Assembly (NCBI RefSeq): GCF_003315415.1
Contig: NZ_QNSB01000003.1
Coordinates: 310,001-374,000 of the forward strand
DNA: 64,000 bases
Source: Brevibacterium sanguinis
GTDB taxonomy: Bacteria; Actinomycetota; Actinomycetes; Actinomycetales; Brevibacteriaceae
Direction: 5' to 3'
In this document: positions 45,331 to 52,613 of the stretch, piece after piece
Layout: the number at the start of each line of letters is the position of its first letter
Position numbering within the stretch: position 1 is the first letter of the stretch
The notes under the pieces: model-generated
The model's database searches: none
What the model was told of the DNA's origin: nothing
The model's input: the letters and a program-made list of their open reading frames with translations, nothing else
Position numbers and translations under genes: made by a program

Positions 45331-45509
45331 ACCGGTGGGAGTACGCATGGTTCCAGTACCACCTACGGCGCCGTAGACGACGAGAGTACCAACCATCGAA
45401 ACCCCACCCCGTAGATATCCCGTTGCAAGCAATAGCTCACGGGATCGCGTGGGTGATCAACCATCGAAGCCGCCTCCGGGTGGCTTTTCTCATGAGGAGC
45501 AGGAAATGA
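45327..45509 (+). CDS. Small basic protein, unknown
   Basis: The 60-residue frame is very basic (FQYHLRRRRRREYQPSK). Its last third runs through a terminator-like hairpin (45468-45488), so its true end or its expression is uncertain. The GTG has GGGGAGACGT upstream. Confidence 0.4.
   Translation: MNRWEYAWFQYHLRRRRRREYQPSKPHPVDIPLQAIAHGIAWVINHRSRLRVAFLMRSRK
45468..45488 (+). terminator. Terminator-like hairpin inside a small frame
   Basis: AGCCGCC and GGTGGCT form a 7-bp stem (one G-T pair) with loop TCCG, followed by TTT. The next gene starts 17 bases later with AGGAGCAGGAA. Confidence 0.55.
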
Positions 45510-45664
45510 CTGCACTAGTCCCAGGCTGGTCGTACACCACCGACCAGGTGAAAGTGATGCTCAACGAAGCGTACCGGGCGGGGTTCGTTGACGGGAAGGA
45601 AGCGGAACGGCGTCATCGGGAGGTGACCCGTGAGCGCATTGCAAGAAGTGGCGGACTTCGCTGA
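45506..45664 (+). CDS. Small helical protein, unknown
   Basis: The 52-residue product (WSYTTDQVKVMLNEAYRAGF) has a helix with an EAERRHREVTRER tail. GAGGAGCAGG precedes the ATG. No assignment. Confidence 0.5.
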   Translation: MTALVPGWSYTTDQVKVMLNEAYRAGFVDGKEAERRHREVTRERIARSGGLR

Positions 45665-45893
45665 GTCGCAACGGGAGAGACTATGCCACGCAATCACAGC
45701 GACCATCGACCACCTCCACTCCGACGAGGGTTGCAACCGCCCCGCTGAGGAGTGTGTGGCGTGGGAGATGGAACACGCACTGCGGATGGTCGACTACTAC
45801 GCGGTCACGCTCGGCACACCGTGGCATGTCGCGGTGAAGTTCATGGCGGACTCGTATGAGCGGGCACTCGCGAAACTGGAAGGAGAGATCTGA
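45630..45893 (+). CDS. Small protein, unknown
   Basis: The 87-residue product has helices (SQRERLCHAITATIDHLHSD; MEHALRMVDYYAVTLG). It overlaps the previous gene by 35 bases; GGGAGGTGACC precedes the GTG. No assignment. Confidence 0.5.
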   Translation: MSALQEVADFAESQRERLCHAITATIDHLHSDEGCNRPAEECVAWEMEHALRMVDYYAVTLGTPWHVAVKFMADSYERALAKLEGEI

Positions 45894-46174
45894 TGCCTGA
45901 CTACAGCGTTCGACCGACCGCCGCACCCGGGAAGCTCGAGCACCGCACTCTGGTCGCCGCAGCTGATTGGTTCATGAATCACATCGGCGGTTGGCGACCC
46001 ATCCGCGACATGCCCCTCACCACTGTGGGGTGTCTCGTGGATATCCTCGACCGCCGCCGAATCCACACTGGCCTGACCGTGCAGGGAATCTCCCACCACG
46101 GGGGCCTGGTGTACATCTACACGCGGTTCGGGGTTCTCGCATCCGACGACATGAAATGGAGGCCACATGAGTGA
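45893..46174 (+). CDS. Small protein, unknown
   Basis: The 93-residue product has an aromatic alpha/beta pattern (WFMNHIGGWRPIRDMPLT, then GLVYIYTRFGVLASDDMKW). AAGGAGAGATC precedes the ATG. No assignment. Confidence 0.5.
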   Translation: MPDYSVRPTAAPGKLEHRTLVAAADWFMNHIGGWRPIRDMPLTTVGCLVDILDRRRIHTGLTVQGISHHGGLVYIYTRFGVLASDDMKWRPHE

Positions 46175-46421
46175 TTATGTTCCGAGCATCCGAGTGGTGC
46201 GGTCCATGTACAACCTGGGAAGCCAGAAACTCCTCACCGATAACGGCTACTACCGGACGACAGAGAACCTGTCGGAGGAGTTTAATCGGTTTCTCGCCCA
46301 CATTCGAGCCAAAGCGTGGGAAGAGGGCAAAGCAACAGCATTGAACTACGCCGTTCGCGACGACAACGGCGTGACGCTCAGCCTGAACCACCCCAACCCC
46401 TACCGATCGGAGGCCGAGTGA
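46167..46421 (+). CDS. Small protein, unknown
   Basis: The 84-residue product has a helical LSEEFNRFLAHIRAKAWEEG part. GGAGGCCAC precedes the ATG. No assignment. Confidence 0.5.
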   Translation: MSDYVPSIRVVRSMYNLGSQKLLTDNGYYRTTENLSEEFNRFLAHIRAKAWEEGKATALNYAVRDDNGVTLSLNHPNPYRSEAE

Positions 46422-47092
46422 CCGACCCCGCCCACATCCGCCGCCTGTGCGACAGCATCCACGATGCTCTCGCCCTCGCGGAGCACCCGCCCTCATCCAG
46501 CGGCACACCATCCGGCGGAGTGGGACAATCCAGGCCACCCATACCCACAACCATCCTGAGCGCGAAGGAGGATCTGAAAGCGAAACTCGTGTCGTGGGCG
46601 CGGATGATCGGGGAGGATGGAGAGTTCGTCATCGACTGTGATGACGACACACTGTCCATCGCTGCGTGGGTGTACACCAAAGCGGACTGGTTGGCCGACC
46701 ATCCCGCCGCCGACGACTTCGTTGACGAGATCGACGAATGCGTGCGGGCACTACGGAGACCATACGCGAGCAAGGAAGAGAGGTTCCTCGTCACCGTTAT
46801 GGCGGGTGTTCGCGTCTACGCCTACCCGTGGGAGAGAACGGTTCTGCTGCCGGACGGAACCGTGGGGGACACGTACCAGCTTCGGCAGGAGCTGTACCAG
46901 CGAACGCGTAAGGAGATCCTTCCCGCCGCGAACGTGTCTGCCGTGCTCGACAAGATCTTCGGCATGGAAGTATCGGCGGATGCGATTAGGAAGGCGGCGA
47001 AGCGGGGGACACTCGAGAAGCGTCCGGAGGGGTTCTTGGTCGAACGTGTGATCGAACGATTCGGATTGGAACCGAAACATGTTGCAATCTGA
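46418..47092 (+). CDS. Phage protein near end of early operon, unknown (possible regulator)
   Basis: The 224-residue product has an Asp/Glu-rich middle (GEFVIDCDDDTLSIAAWVYT) and a C-terminal part that could be helical (NVSAVLDKIFGMEVSADAIR, then KAAKRGTLEKRPEGF), which looks a little like a DNA-binding helical unit. It is the last gene before the terminator and tRNAs, a place where late-gene activators are found in other phages; that is inference. Confidence 0.5.
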   Translation: MTDPAHIRRLCDSIHDALALAEHPPSSSGTPSGGVGQSRPPIPTTILSAKEDLKAKLVSWARMIGEDGEFVIDCDDDTLSIAAWVYTKADWLADHPAADDFVDEIDECVRALRRPYASKEERFLVTVMAGVRVYAYPWERTVLLPDGTVGDTYQLRQELYQRTRKEILPAANVSAVLDKIFGMEVSADAIRKAAKRGTLEKRPEGFLVERVIERFGLEPKHVAI

Positions 47093-47152
47093 TTCGTGTC
47101 CTGCTACTCTGTGATAAGTGGGTCTTTTTTGGCTCACAGCAACAACATTGCT

Positions 47153-47185
47153 CCCAGTCGTCCTAACGGATTGGCTGGGTTTTTT
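47153..47185 (+). terminator. Terminator at end of the early operon
   Basis: CCCAG (47153-47157) pairs with CTGGG (47175-47179), with an inner TCC/GGA pairing, followed by six T. A small upstream stem (AGCAA-CAACA-TTGCT, 47138-47152) lies next to it. It fits the end of the long early transcript, though the stem is weak. Confidence 0.55.
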
Positions 47186-47323
47186 CGTGCCCGGACCTGT
47201 TGGCGCAGGTTCGGGATCAGGACGACGCGCCTAACCCGCGTCACCCCTGAGTCAACCGAGCACCGGGCGATTCGCTACCGCAGGATGCAAGGTTCCAGTT
47301 TCCGGGTCTGGTCAAAACCGGGT

Positions 47324-47387
47324 GCCGACGTGAGGTTAATTGGCAACCTCCCTGCGGGGTATGCGGGTTCGACTCCCGTCGTCGGCA
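47324..47387 (+). tRNA. tRNA-like element with shortened anticodon arm (possible pseudo-tRNA)
   Basis: Acceptor arms GCCGACG and CGTCGGC are perfect, extended to 9 bp by outer bases, and the T-arm GCGGG-TTCGACT-CCCGT is canonical. The D-arm can be AGGT-TAATTGGCA-ACCT with the usual GG. Between D- and T-arms only 13 bases remain, instead of about 23, so a normal anticodon arm with 7-base loop cannot form (a stem ACCTC/GGGGT with a 5-base loop is possible but competes with the D-arm). Total 64 bases. It lies 55 bases before a real tRNA-Trp. Confidence 0.4.
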
Positions 47388-47442
47388 CGGATGCTCACGC
47401 ATTCCAGCCCACCTCGTCGGGCTGACCAAATAGGCGGGGCAT

Positions 47443-47518
47443 ATCGTCGTAGCTCAACTGGGAGAGCAACGGTCTCCAAAACCGTAGGTTCCGGGTTCGA
47501 ATCCCGGCGGCGGTGCCA
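47443..47518 (+). tRNA. tRNA-Trp (anticodon CCA), prophage-encoded
   Basis: Complete cloverleaf: acceptor ATCGTCG/CGGCGGT (two G-T pairs), D-stem GCTC/GAGC, anticodon stem ACGGT/ACCGT with loop CTCCAAA (anticodon CCA), T-arm CCGGG-TTCGAAT-CCCGG, discriminator G, and an encoded CCA end. The gene is 76 bases. Confidence 0.93.
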
Positions 47519-47519
47519 A

Positions 47520-47594
47520 TCCCCTGTGGTCCAACAGGCAAGACGCTCGGCTCTGGACCGAGAAATGCGCGTTCGAATCGTGCTGGGGGAGCCA
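47520..47594 (+). tRNA. tRNA-Gln (anticodon CTG), prophage-encoded
   Basis: Acceptor TCCCCTG/TGGGGGA, D-arm stem GTC/GAC with GG in the loop, anticodon stem CTCGG/CCGAG with loop CTCTGGA (anticodon CTG), T-arm GCGCG-TTCGAAT-CGTGC (one G-T), discriminator G, encoded CCA. It starts one base after the tRNA-Trp CCA, so both are processed from one transcript. Confidence 0.88.
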
Positions 47595-47610
47595 AAAGAA
47601 TCGAGGCCCA

Positions 47611-47793
47611 ATGATGCGCAGCAAGCAGATGCATCTGGAAATCAACACCGACAGCATCGAAGTTGATGACTGCCCGACGTGCGGGGAGCATCGTCTGGCC
47701 CGGTTCGAGGTTGTGGCCATGAACATCGACGGGGTGGGCACACTCACCCAACTCACCCGCTGCTACTCGTGCAATCCGATTGAGGGGTCATGA
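47611..47793 (+). CDS. Small zinc-ribbon-like protein
   Basis: The 60-residue product has DDCPTCGEHRLARFEVVAMN and TRCYSCNPIEGS: two CxxC pairs about 30 residues apart, a zinc ribbon pattern. It follows the tRNAs and is coupled by ATGA to the next gene. Confidence 0.55.
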   Translation: MMRSKQMHLEINTDSIEVDDCPTCGEHRLARFEVVAMNIDGVGTLTQLTRCYSCNPIEGS

Positions 47794-48005
47794 CCACATA
47801 CAACATCGCCGGCAACGAGGTGGAGCTCAACCTCGAGGACGGCGACTGCCTCATGGGCGTCATCGTCATCGGCCTCGTGAAACGATTGGAGGGTGACGGT
47901 GAGGGGATCGTCATGAACGCCTCCGATGGTCTGGGCTGGATAACGCAGCGGGGCATGCTCGACACCGCACAGGAGTACGTCGGGATCGCCGATGAGCAGG
48001 ACTGA
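47790..48005 (+). CDS. Small protein, paralogue A
   Basis: The 71-residue product (YNIAGNEVELNLEDGDCLMG) is similar along its length to the product at 48361 (NIGNLDLTMDLAEDQHPVDA): both have NI-x-N, a VIVI core and GM...A..Y near the end. Function unknown. Confidence 0.55.
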   Translation: MTTYNIAGNEVELNLEDGDCLMGVIVIGLVKRLEGDGEGIVMNASDGLGWITQRGMLDTAQEYVGIADEQD

Positions 48006-48165
48006 ACGCCGCGACAAGTATGACCACCCCATCCGTGATGGGGAGTGGAACCGTCGATGCTACGAACGCCACTGCGACTACTGCGGGACGGGAATCTTCC
48101 GACGCGCACACCACAGGGCCGAACGCCGGCGGGAACGGAATCTCATCGAGGAACAGCGCGACTGA
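47992..48165 (+). CDS. Small Cys/His protein, unknown
   Basis: The 57-residue frame has CYERHCDYCGTGIFRRAHHR, a compact Cys/His cluster with a CxxC, and a very basic tail. It overlaps the preceding gene by 14 bases. It may bind nucleic acid through a zinc finger. Confidence 0.45.
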   Translation: MSRTERRDKYDHPIRDGEWNRRCYERHCDYCGTGIFRRAHHRAERRRERNLIEEQRD

Positions 48166-48303
48166 TTCCGCACACACCACAGACGGTTAGTGCCGAACCG
48201 CACCTACCGAGTACCACTAATCCCGCAATATCAGGGCATCCCGCCCACCCATGATCGTTCCATCACCGCCGCTCCCGAAAGGTTGAGCGCGAGTGGAACG
48301 CTT

Positions 48304-48339
48304 GGCCCGCCTTGCCGACTCCTTCCGACAAGGCGGGCC
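48304..48339 (+). terminator. Strong hairpin in the gap before paralogue B
   Basis: GGCCCGCCTTG (48304-48314) and CAAGGCGGGCC (48329-48339) are perfectly complementary over 11 bp with a 14-base loop. No T-run follows, so it may be an RNA barrier or a weak terminator. The rest of 48166-48360 shows nothing convincing. Confidence 0.5.
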
Positions 48340-48360
48340 TCGACCACTTAGGAGAACGTC

Positions 48361-48579
48361 GTGGACATCAACATCGGCAACCTTGACCTGACAATGGATC
48401 TCGCCGAGGACCAACACCCCGTCGACGCCATAGTCATCGTCCGCACCGAAAGAGTCCACGACAACGGACACATGAGCGAGGGCGTCCTCTACACCACCAC
48501 AGGAACCGGGATGACCACCCTGCTCGGCATGATGAACATGGCGGAACGCTACCTCACCGCAGGGCTCGAGATCGAGTAA
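48361..48579 (+). CDS. Small protein, paralogue B
   Basis: The 72-residue product (DINIGNLDLTMDLAEDQHPV) is related to the product at 47790. AGGAGAAC precedes the GTG. Function unknown. Confidence 0.55.
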   Translation: MDINIGNLDLTMDLAEDQHPVDAIVIVRTERVHDNGHMSEGVLYTTTGTGMTTLLGMMNMAERYLTAGLEIE

Positions 48580-48583
48580 TGCC

Positions 48584-48745
48584 ATGGACCCGTTCGATGG
48601 GGGATACCGAGACATGTACTGCAAGCTCGGCCTCCACACCCTCACACCCTGCACCTACTGCGGGTACACCACACCCACACCACCAAGCACCACCCCCGCA
48701 GTGGACACCACGTCGTTCATGGACGGGTTGAGTGATCGGGGGTAG
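48584..48745 (+). CDS. Small Cys-containing protein, unknown
   Basis: The 53-residue frame has MYCKLGLHTLTPCTYCGYTT followed by a Thr/Pro-rich stretch. The CxxC suggests metal binding. It lies between paralogue B and the HNH gene with 2-4 base gaps. GAGTAATGCC is a poor ribosome binding site. Confidence 0.4.
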   Translation: MDPFDGGYRDMYCKLGLHTLTPCTYCGYTTPTPPSTTPAVDTTSFMDGLSDRG

Positions 48746-48747
48746 AC

Positions 48748-49044
48748 GTGCCCACGCTGCGCAATGGCCACAGTTACGTCCAACGCCGTGACGCACTAAA
48801 GAGAGTAGCCCGCAAGAAGGACCTCCCCTGCCACCTATGCGGCAACCCCATTGACTACACACTTCCATACACAGACCGCATGAGCTTCACCGCCGACCAC
48901 GAAGACGCAGTAGCGGCAGGCGGAAGCATGACAGGACCACTCAAGCCCGCACACAGGTCATGCAACAGCAGGAGAGGGAAGAAGAGCCTCGACGAATACC
49001 GAGCAGGCATGATCCAACGACCAGGAGTGAGCACAGCATGGTAA
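48748..49044 (+). CDS. HNH endonuclease near terminase
   Basis: The 98-residue product has LPCHLCGNPIDYTLPY, then FTADHEDAVAAGGSMTGPLK and PAHRSCNSRRGKKSLDEYR: the zinc Cys pair and the H-E...H...N core of HNH proteins. Genes of this type next to terminase are often needed for DNA packaging in HK97-like phages. The GTG starts three bases after the previous stop. Confidence 0.88.
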   Translation: MPTLRNGHSYVQRRDALKRVARKKDLPCHLCGNPIDYTLPYTDRMSFTADHEDAVAAGGSMTGPLKPAHRSCNSRRGKKSLDEYRAGMIQRPGVSTAW

Positions 49045-49196
49045 CAATCCCCGAAGGGTACATCATCGCCCGCACACACCCGCCACGAGGCATCGAAAGC
49101 GCAGCACTCCACCGAGCCGTCGCGCACATCATCCGGTTCATCCGTGGCTCAAGCGAAGGCGGGCTGACGCAACGGGACGTGATGCTCGCGAACTGA
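49038..49196 (+). CDS. Small protein, unknown
   Basis: The 52-residue product (VTIPEGYIIARTHPPRGIES) overlaps the HNH gene by 7 bases. A weak GGAG site lies upstream. It is the last small gene before the late promoter region. Confidence 0.45.
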   Translation: MVTIPEGYIIARTHPPRGIESAALHRAVAHIIRFIRGSSEGGLTQRDVMLAN

Positions 49197-49245
49197 CCCC
49201 ACCCCGTCGCCCCTCCCCGCCCGGTCGCTCCGTCGCCGTGCCGCA

Positions 49246-49291
49246 TTGACGTGTTTTTTCCACACGGTCTAAACCTTCGTCTAGACCGAAG
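49246..49291 (+). promoter_or_regulatory. Candidate late promoter with operator-like repeats
   Basis: TTGACG (49246-49251), a 16-base spacer and TCTAAA (49268-49273) form a fair promoter. Over the -10 lie two overlapping inverted repeats: GGTCTA/TAGACC (49266-49271, 49282-49287) and CTTCG/CGAAG (49275-49279, 49287-49291). GTCTA recurs a third time near 49305. It is just before the terminase genes. Confidence 0.4.
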
Positions 49292-49319
49292 TCTCGGCTC
49301 TATCGTCTAGGAGGTGCTC

Positions 49320-49736
49320 ATGGTTCGCGAGCTGCTTCCGTGTGGCACTTTCGCCGCTTACCTCCGGCATCGGAAGGCCGGCGAGGATGCGTGTGAGCCG
49401 TGCAAGCAGGCAATGAGGGATCAGAAGTCGTCCCGCGATCGGAAGAAGAAGCTCGAGGCGGGGGAGGCTCGGTTGAAGCTGGTCCCGGCTGGCACTGATC
49501 CGAGTCCTGCTTCTGGCCCTGAGACTGATCCGCTGACTGTCGCTCGAGAGAACCTCGGGATCATCGAGGCCACTTTGAAGAACCCGTTGACTCCTGCTGG
49601 GTCTATTGCTCCGTTGACTAAACGTCGCGAGGAGCTGGTGGAGCGGATTCGCAAACTGGACGGCAAGACGGAGGTGAGCGTTCTTGACCAGCTCGCCGAA
49701 CGTCGGAAGAACCGGATCGCAGGTTCCGCGAATTGA
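49320..49736 (+). CDS. Terminase small subunit (probable)
   Basis: The 138-residue product starts ELLPCGTFAAYLRHRKAGED with ACEPCKQAMRDQ, the Cys/His start seen in many actinophage small terminases, then a coiled-coil region. It lies directly before the large terminase, 53 bases overlapping. AGGAGG is 5 bases before the ATG at 49320. It would recognise phage DNA for packaging. Confidence 0.75.
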   Translation: MVRELLPCGTFAAYLRHRKAGEDACEPCKQAMRDQKSSRDRKKKLEAGEARLKLVPAGTDPSPASGPETDPLTVARENLGIIEATLKNPLTPAGSIAPLTKRREELVERIRKLDGKTEVSVLDQLAERRKNRIAGSAN

Positions 49737-51210
49737 ACATGTCCCTCTCTGGCACACGTCGGCGGGGGATGATGCGATCGATCTCGCCGCTGCCGTTGGC
49801 CTGATCATGCACCCCTGGCAGGAGCGTGTCCTCCGGGGGGCTTTGGGTGAGCGTAAAGACGGTAAGTGGTCGGCGTCTCGTGTCGGTTTGGTGGTGCCTC
49901 GGCAGAACGGGAAGAACGCGATCCTGGAGGCTCGTGAGCTCGCTGGACTGTTCCTGTTCGGTGAGGAACTGATCACTCACACAGCCCACCAGTTTCGCAC
50001 CTCGAAGAACTCGATGACTTCGTTGATGAACCGGATGAAATCTTGCCCGGACCTGATGAAACTCGTCGAAGGGTATGAGGGGCCGGATCAGTCGATTCGC
50101 GATATTGACGGTTTCAAGGTTGGCAACAACCCCGGCATCTATTTGCGGAACGGTCGTTCTATCCAGTACGCGACTCGCTCCGGTGATGCTGGGCGCGGGT
50201 TCTCCGGTGACGTGGTGATTTACGACGAGGCGTATGCGCTGACTGCCGCCGAAATGGGTGCTTTGAAGCCGACGATGGCCGCGAAGTCCATGCATGGAAA
50301 CCCGCAGGAGTGGTACACGTCCTCTGCCGGGAAAGTGACTTCCGAGTATCTCCTTTCGCTACGAGACCAGGGCAAGGCGGCCGAAGCCGAGAGACTGGCG
50401 TATTTCGAATGGTCCGCCGACGATGATGCTGAAATCGGTGACGTGGATTCCTGGTATGAGGCGAATCCGTCGCTCGGGATTCTCATCACCGAGGAGTTCG
50501 TTCGGGAAGAGCTCGAGGATCTTGGGAAAACCGCGGACGGTGAGGAAGAGTTCCGCCGCGAACGTCAAGGCATCTGGTCGAAGGTTGAAGGGGAAGTGGT
50601 TTTCCCCAACTGGCATGCGTGCGCCGATGAGGTCATGGTGCAAGCCCGCGTTAATGGGGAGCTCATTGACCAGTCGTTCACGACAGTCACGTTCGCTGTA
50701 GACATTCCCCCCGATCGCAGTTCAGCGTCCATTGTCGCTTGCGGCACTCGCCCGGATAACACCTTCTTTGTGGAGGTTGTTGACCGCCGCGATGGGACCG
50801 AGTGGGTGGCTGAGACCATCCGGGCGATGGTTGAACGGCAGGCCGCGAAAGGGTCTCGAGCGGGCGTGTTCGCCCTCGGTTCCGGTGCAGCTCAAGCCCT
50901 AGTTGAAGAGTTTCGCCGCCACCGCGTTCGCGTGGTTTTCGTGGGCGACCGAGAATATGCGGCCGCGTGCGGCACACTGTTCGATCTGACCGAGCAGAGC
51001 CTTGTGGCTCACTCGTCGCAGCCGGAATTGAACGCTGCGGTGGATGCGGCGAAGAAGAAGTTCCTCGGGGACAACCTGTGGAAGCTGACTCGTCAGTCCA
51101 CCGTGTCCGATATTTCCCCGCTGGTGGCCACGGTCCTTGCCGCTCTTGGTGCTCAGAAGCGCCGTCCGACTGAGAAGAAGCCTCGCCGACGCGGGTCTGT
51201 GTTCGCCTAG
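49684..51210 (+). CDS. terL: Terminase large subunit
   Basis: The 508-residue product has the ATPase Walker A-like VVPRQNGKNAI near residue 80, Walker B VVIYDEAYAL, and a C-terminal nuclease domain with FAVDIPPDRSSASIV. It packages DNA into the head through the portal. The only good start is a TTG at 49684 with GGAGGTGA 7 bases upstream; no ATG or GTG in frame fits. Confidence 0.93.
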   Translation: MTSSPNVGRTGSQVPRIEHVPLWHTSAGDDAIDLAAAVGLIMHPWQERVLRGALGERKDGKWSASRVGLVVPRQNGKNAILEARELAGLFLFGEELITHTAHQFRTSKNSMTSLMNRMKSCPDLMKLVEGYEGPDQSIRDIDGFKVGNNPGIYLRNGRSIQYATRSGDAGRGFSGDVVIYDEAYALTAAEMGALKPTMAAKSMHGNPQEWYTSSAGKVTSEYLLSLRDQGKAAEAERLAYFEWSADDDAEIGDVDSWYEANPSLGILITEEFVREELEDLGKTADGEEEFRRERQGIWSKVEGEVVFPNWHACADEVMVQARVNGELIDQSFTTVTFAVDIPPDRSSASIVACGTRPDNTFFVEVVDRRDGTEWVAETIRAMVERQAAKGSRAGVFALGSGAAQALVEEFRRHRVRVVFVGDREYAAACGTLFDLTEQSLVAHSSQPELNAAVDAAKKKFLGDNLWKLTRQSTVSDISPLVATVLAALGAQKRRPTEKKPRRRGSVFA

Positions 51211-51218
51211 GAGGTGTC

Positions 51219-52613
51219 ATGGTTTCCCTGAAAGAGGACGACCGTAAGGTTGTTGAGACTCTCTGGCGAAGAATCGCTGACCGGAAAGCACGTAATGAGC
51301 TCCGCTCGGAGTATGTGGAGGGTGAGCGGGTTCTGACGAAGATGGGGTTCTCCATTCCCCCGGGGATGGAGTCTCTGCAGCTGGCGGTGGGGTGGCCGCG
51401 CAAAACGTGTGAAGTGAAGTCGTCTCGGCTGGTCCCTGACGGGTTCTCGGCCAGGGTTGAAACACCCCTCATGGATGACCTCGATGACGTGTTCTTCTCA
51501 AATCAGGGGGAAGTCGTTGAGCGGCTGGCTATTGACGCGGCGGTGAAGCATGGCGTGTCGTTCGTGTTCACCACTCGAGGTGACGAGTCGGTTGGTGAGC
51601 CGGCTGAGCTTATGACTGTGCGAACGGCGCTAAGTGCCTCCGCGATCGTTGACCCTCGATCGAGGCAGACCAAGTATGCGGTTGAAATTCTGGACAACAC
51701 GCGCCTGAACTTTTACAAACCTGGTTCAGTCGTGGAGTGCGAGCGAACCAGTGGGGATTGGCGCGTTCTCGCTGCGTATCCGACCGGCACGAAACGAGTC
51801 CTGTGCACCCCTTATGTTTACGGGTGGTCGGTGGAGAAGCCGTTCGGTAGTTCCGCTGTCACTCGACCTCTGATGGGGTTCACGGATGGGGCGGTGAGGG
51901 TTCTACTCCGGCAGGAAGTCTCGGCTGAGTTCTATTCCGCCCCGCGCCTTGCCGCGCTGGGGGCCGATGAGTCAGTGTTCATGGATCAGGACGGGAACAT
52001 CCGTCCAGCATGGGCCGCGATCATGGGTTCCGTGTGGGCTGTCCCGGATGAAGAGGACGAGATCACTGGGGAGCGGAGCCGGGTTGAGCTTCACAGTCTC
52101 CCGCAAATGTCGATGCAACCACATTCGGATCAGTTGCGCACGATAGCGCAGATGGTGTCTGGGGAAACGACTATCCCCCTCTCGTATCTGGGTGTGATGC
52201 AGGATTCCAACCCCACCTCTGCTGAGGCTGTGGAGGCGCATGAGATTGATCTTGTGCGTGTCACACGGAACCAGTTCCCGTTCCTCGGGGCGGGGCGCGA
52301 ACAGTTGGCGCTGGATGTTCTCACACTCCGCCACGGTGACCTTGACGAAGCGGCGCGGAAAGACCTGAGGGGCTTGAAAGCCCGATGGGTGGACCCCCGC
52401 TACAAGAGTGTGGTGGAGCAGTCGCAGTTCGTGGCACAGCAGGTCGGGTCGGGGAATTTCCAACCCGGCACTGAGGCCACTTTGGCGCAGCTGCCGATCA
52501 CCGCCGAGGATGCTCGCCGCATTGCCGAGGAGAACCGCAGGGCTGCGGGCTCGAGCGTGATCGAACGGCTGGTCGGTCAGGCCGAAACCCCAGATACCCC
52601 CCCCCGAGAGTGA
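51219..52613 (+). CDS. Portal protein (frame ends early at a C9 run)
   Basis: The 464-residue product matches SPP1 gp6-type portals: GSSAVTRPLMGFTDGAV, RLAALGADESVFMD, QMVSGETTIPLSYLGV, NPTSAEAV and so on. It forms the 12-mer DNA gate in the head vertex. The frame ends at TGA (52611-52613), soon after nine C (52597-52605). One base fewer would join it to a downstream frame that continues a portal-like C-terminus to 52782 (520 residues in all). Confidence 0.92.
   Translation: MVSLKEDDRKVVETLWRRIADRKARNELRSEYVEGERVLTKMGFSIPPGMESLQLAVGWPRKTCEVKSSRLVPDGFSARVETPLMDDLDDVFFSNQGEVVERLAIDAAVKHGVSFVFTTRGDESVGEPAELMTVRTALSASAIVDPRSRQTKYAVEILDNTRLNFYKPGSVVECERTSGDWRVLAAYPTGTKRVLCTPYVYGWSVEKPFGSSAVTRPLMGFTDGAVRVLLRQEVSAEFYSAPRLAALGADESVFMDQDGNIRPAWAAIMGSVWAVPDEEDEITGERSRVELHSLPQMSMQPHSDQLRTIAQMVSGETTIPLSYLGVMQDSNPTSAEAVEAHEIDLVRVTRNQFPFLGAGREQLALDVLTLRHGDLDEAARKDLRGLKARWVDPRYKSVVEQSQFVAQQVGSGNFQPGTEATLAQLPITAEDARRIAEENRRAAGSSVIERLVGQAETPDTPPRE

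Noticed and set aside
47236..47323. Possible further tRNA before the tRNA-like element
   Set aside because: No acceptor/T-arm pairing could be built; only scattered short stems.
47096..47751. Several open frames across the tRNA cluster on both strands
   Set aside because: They run through tRNA sequences and the terminator; no ribosome sites.
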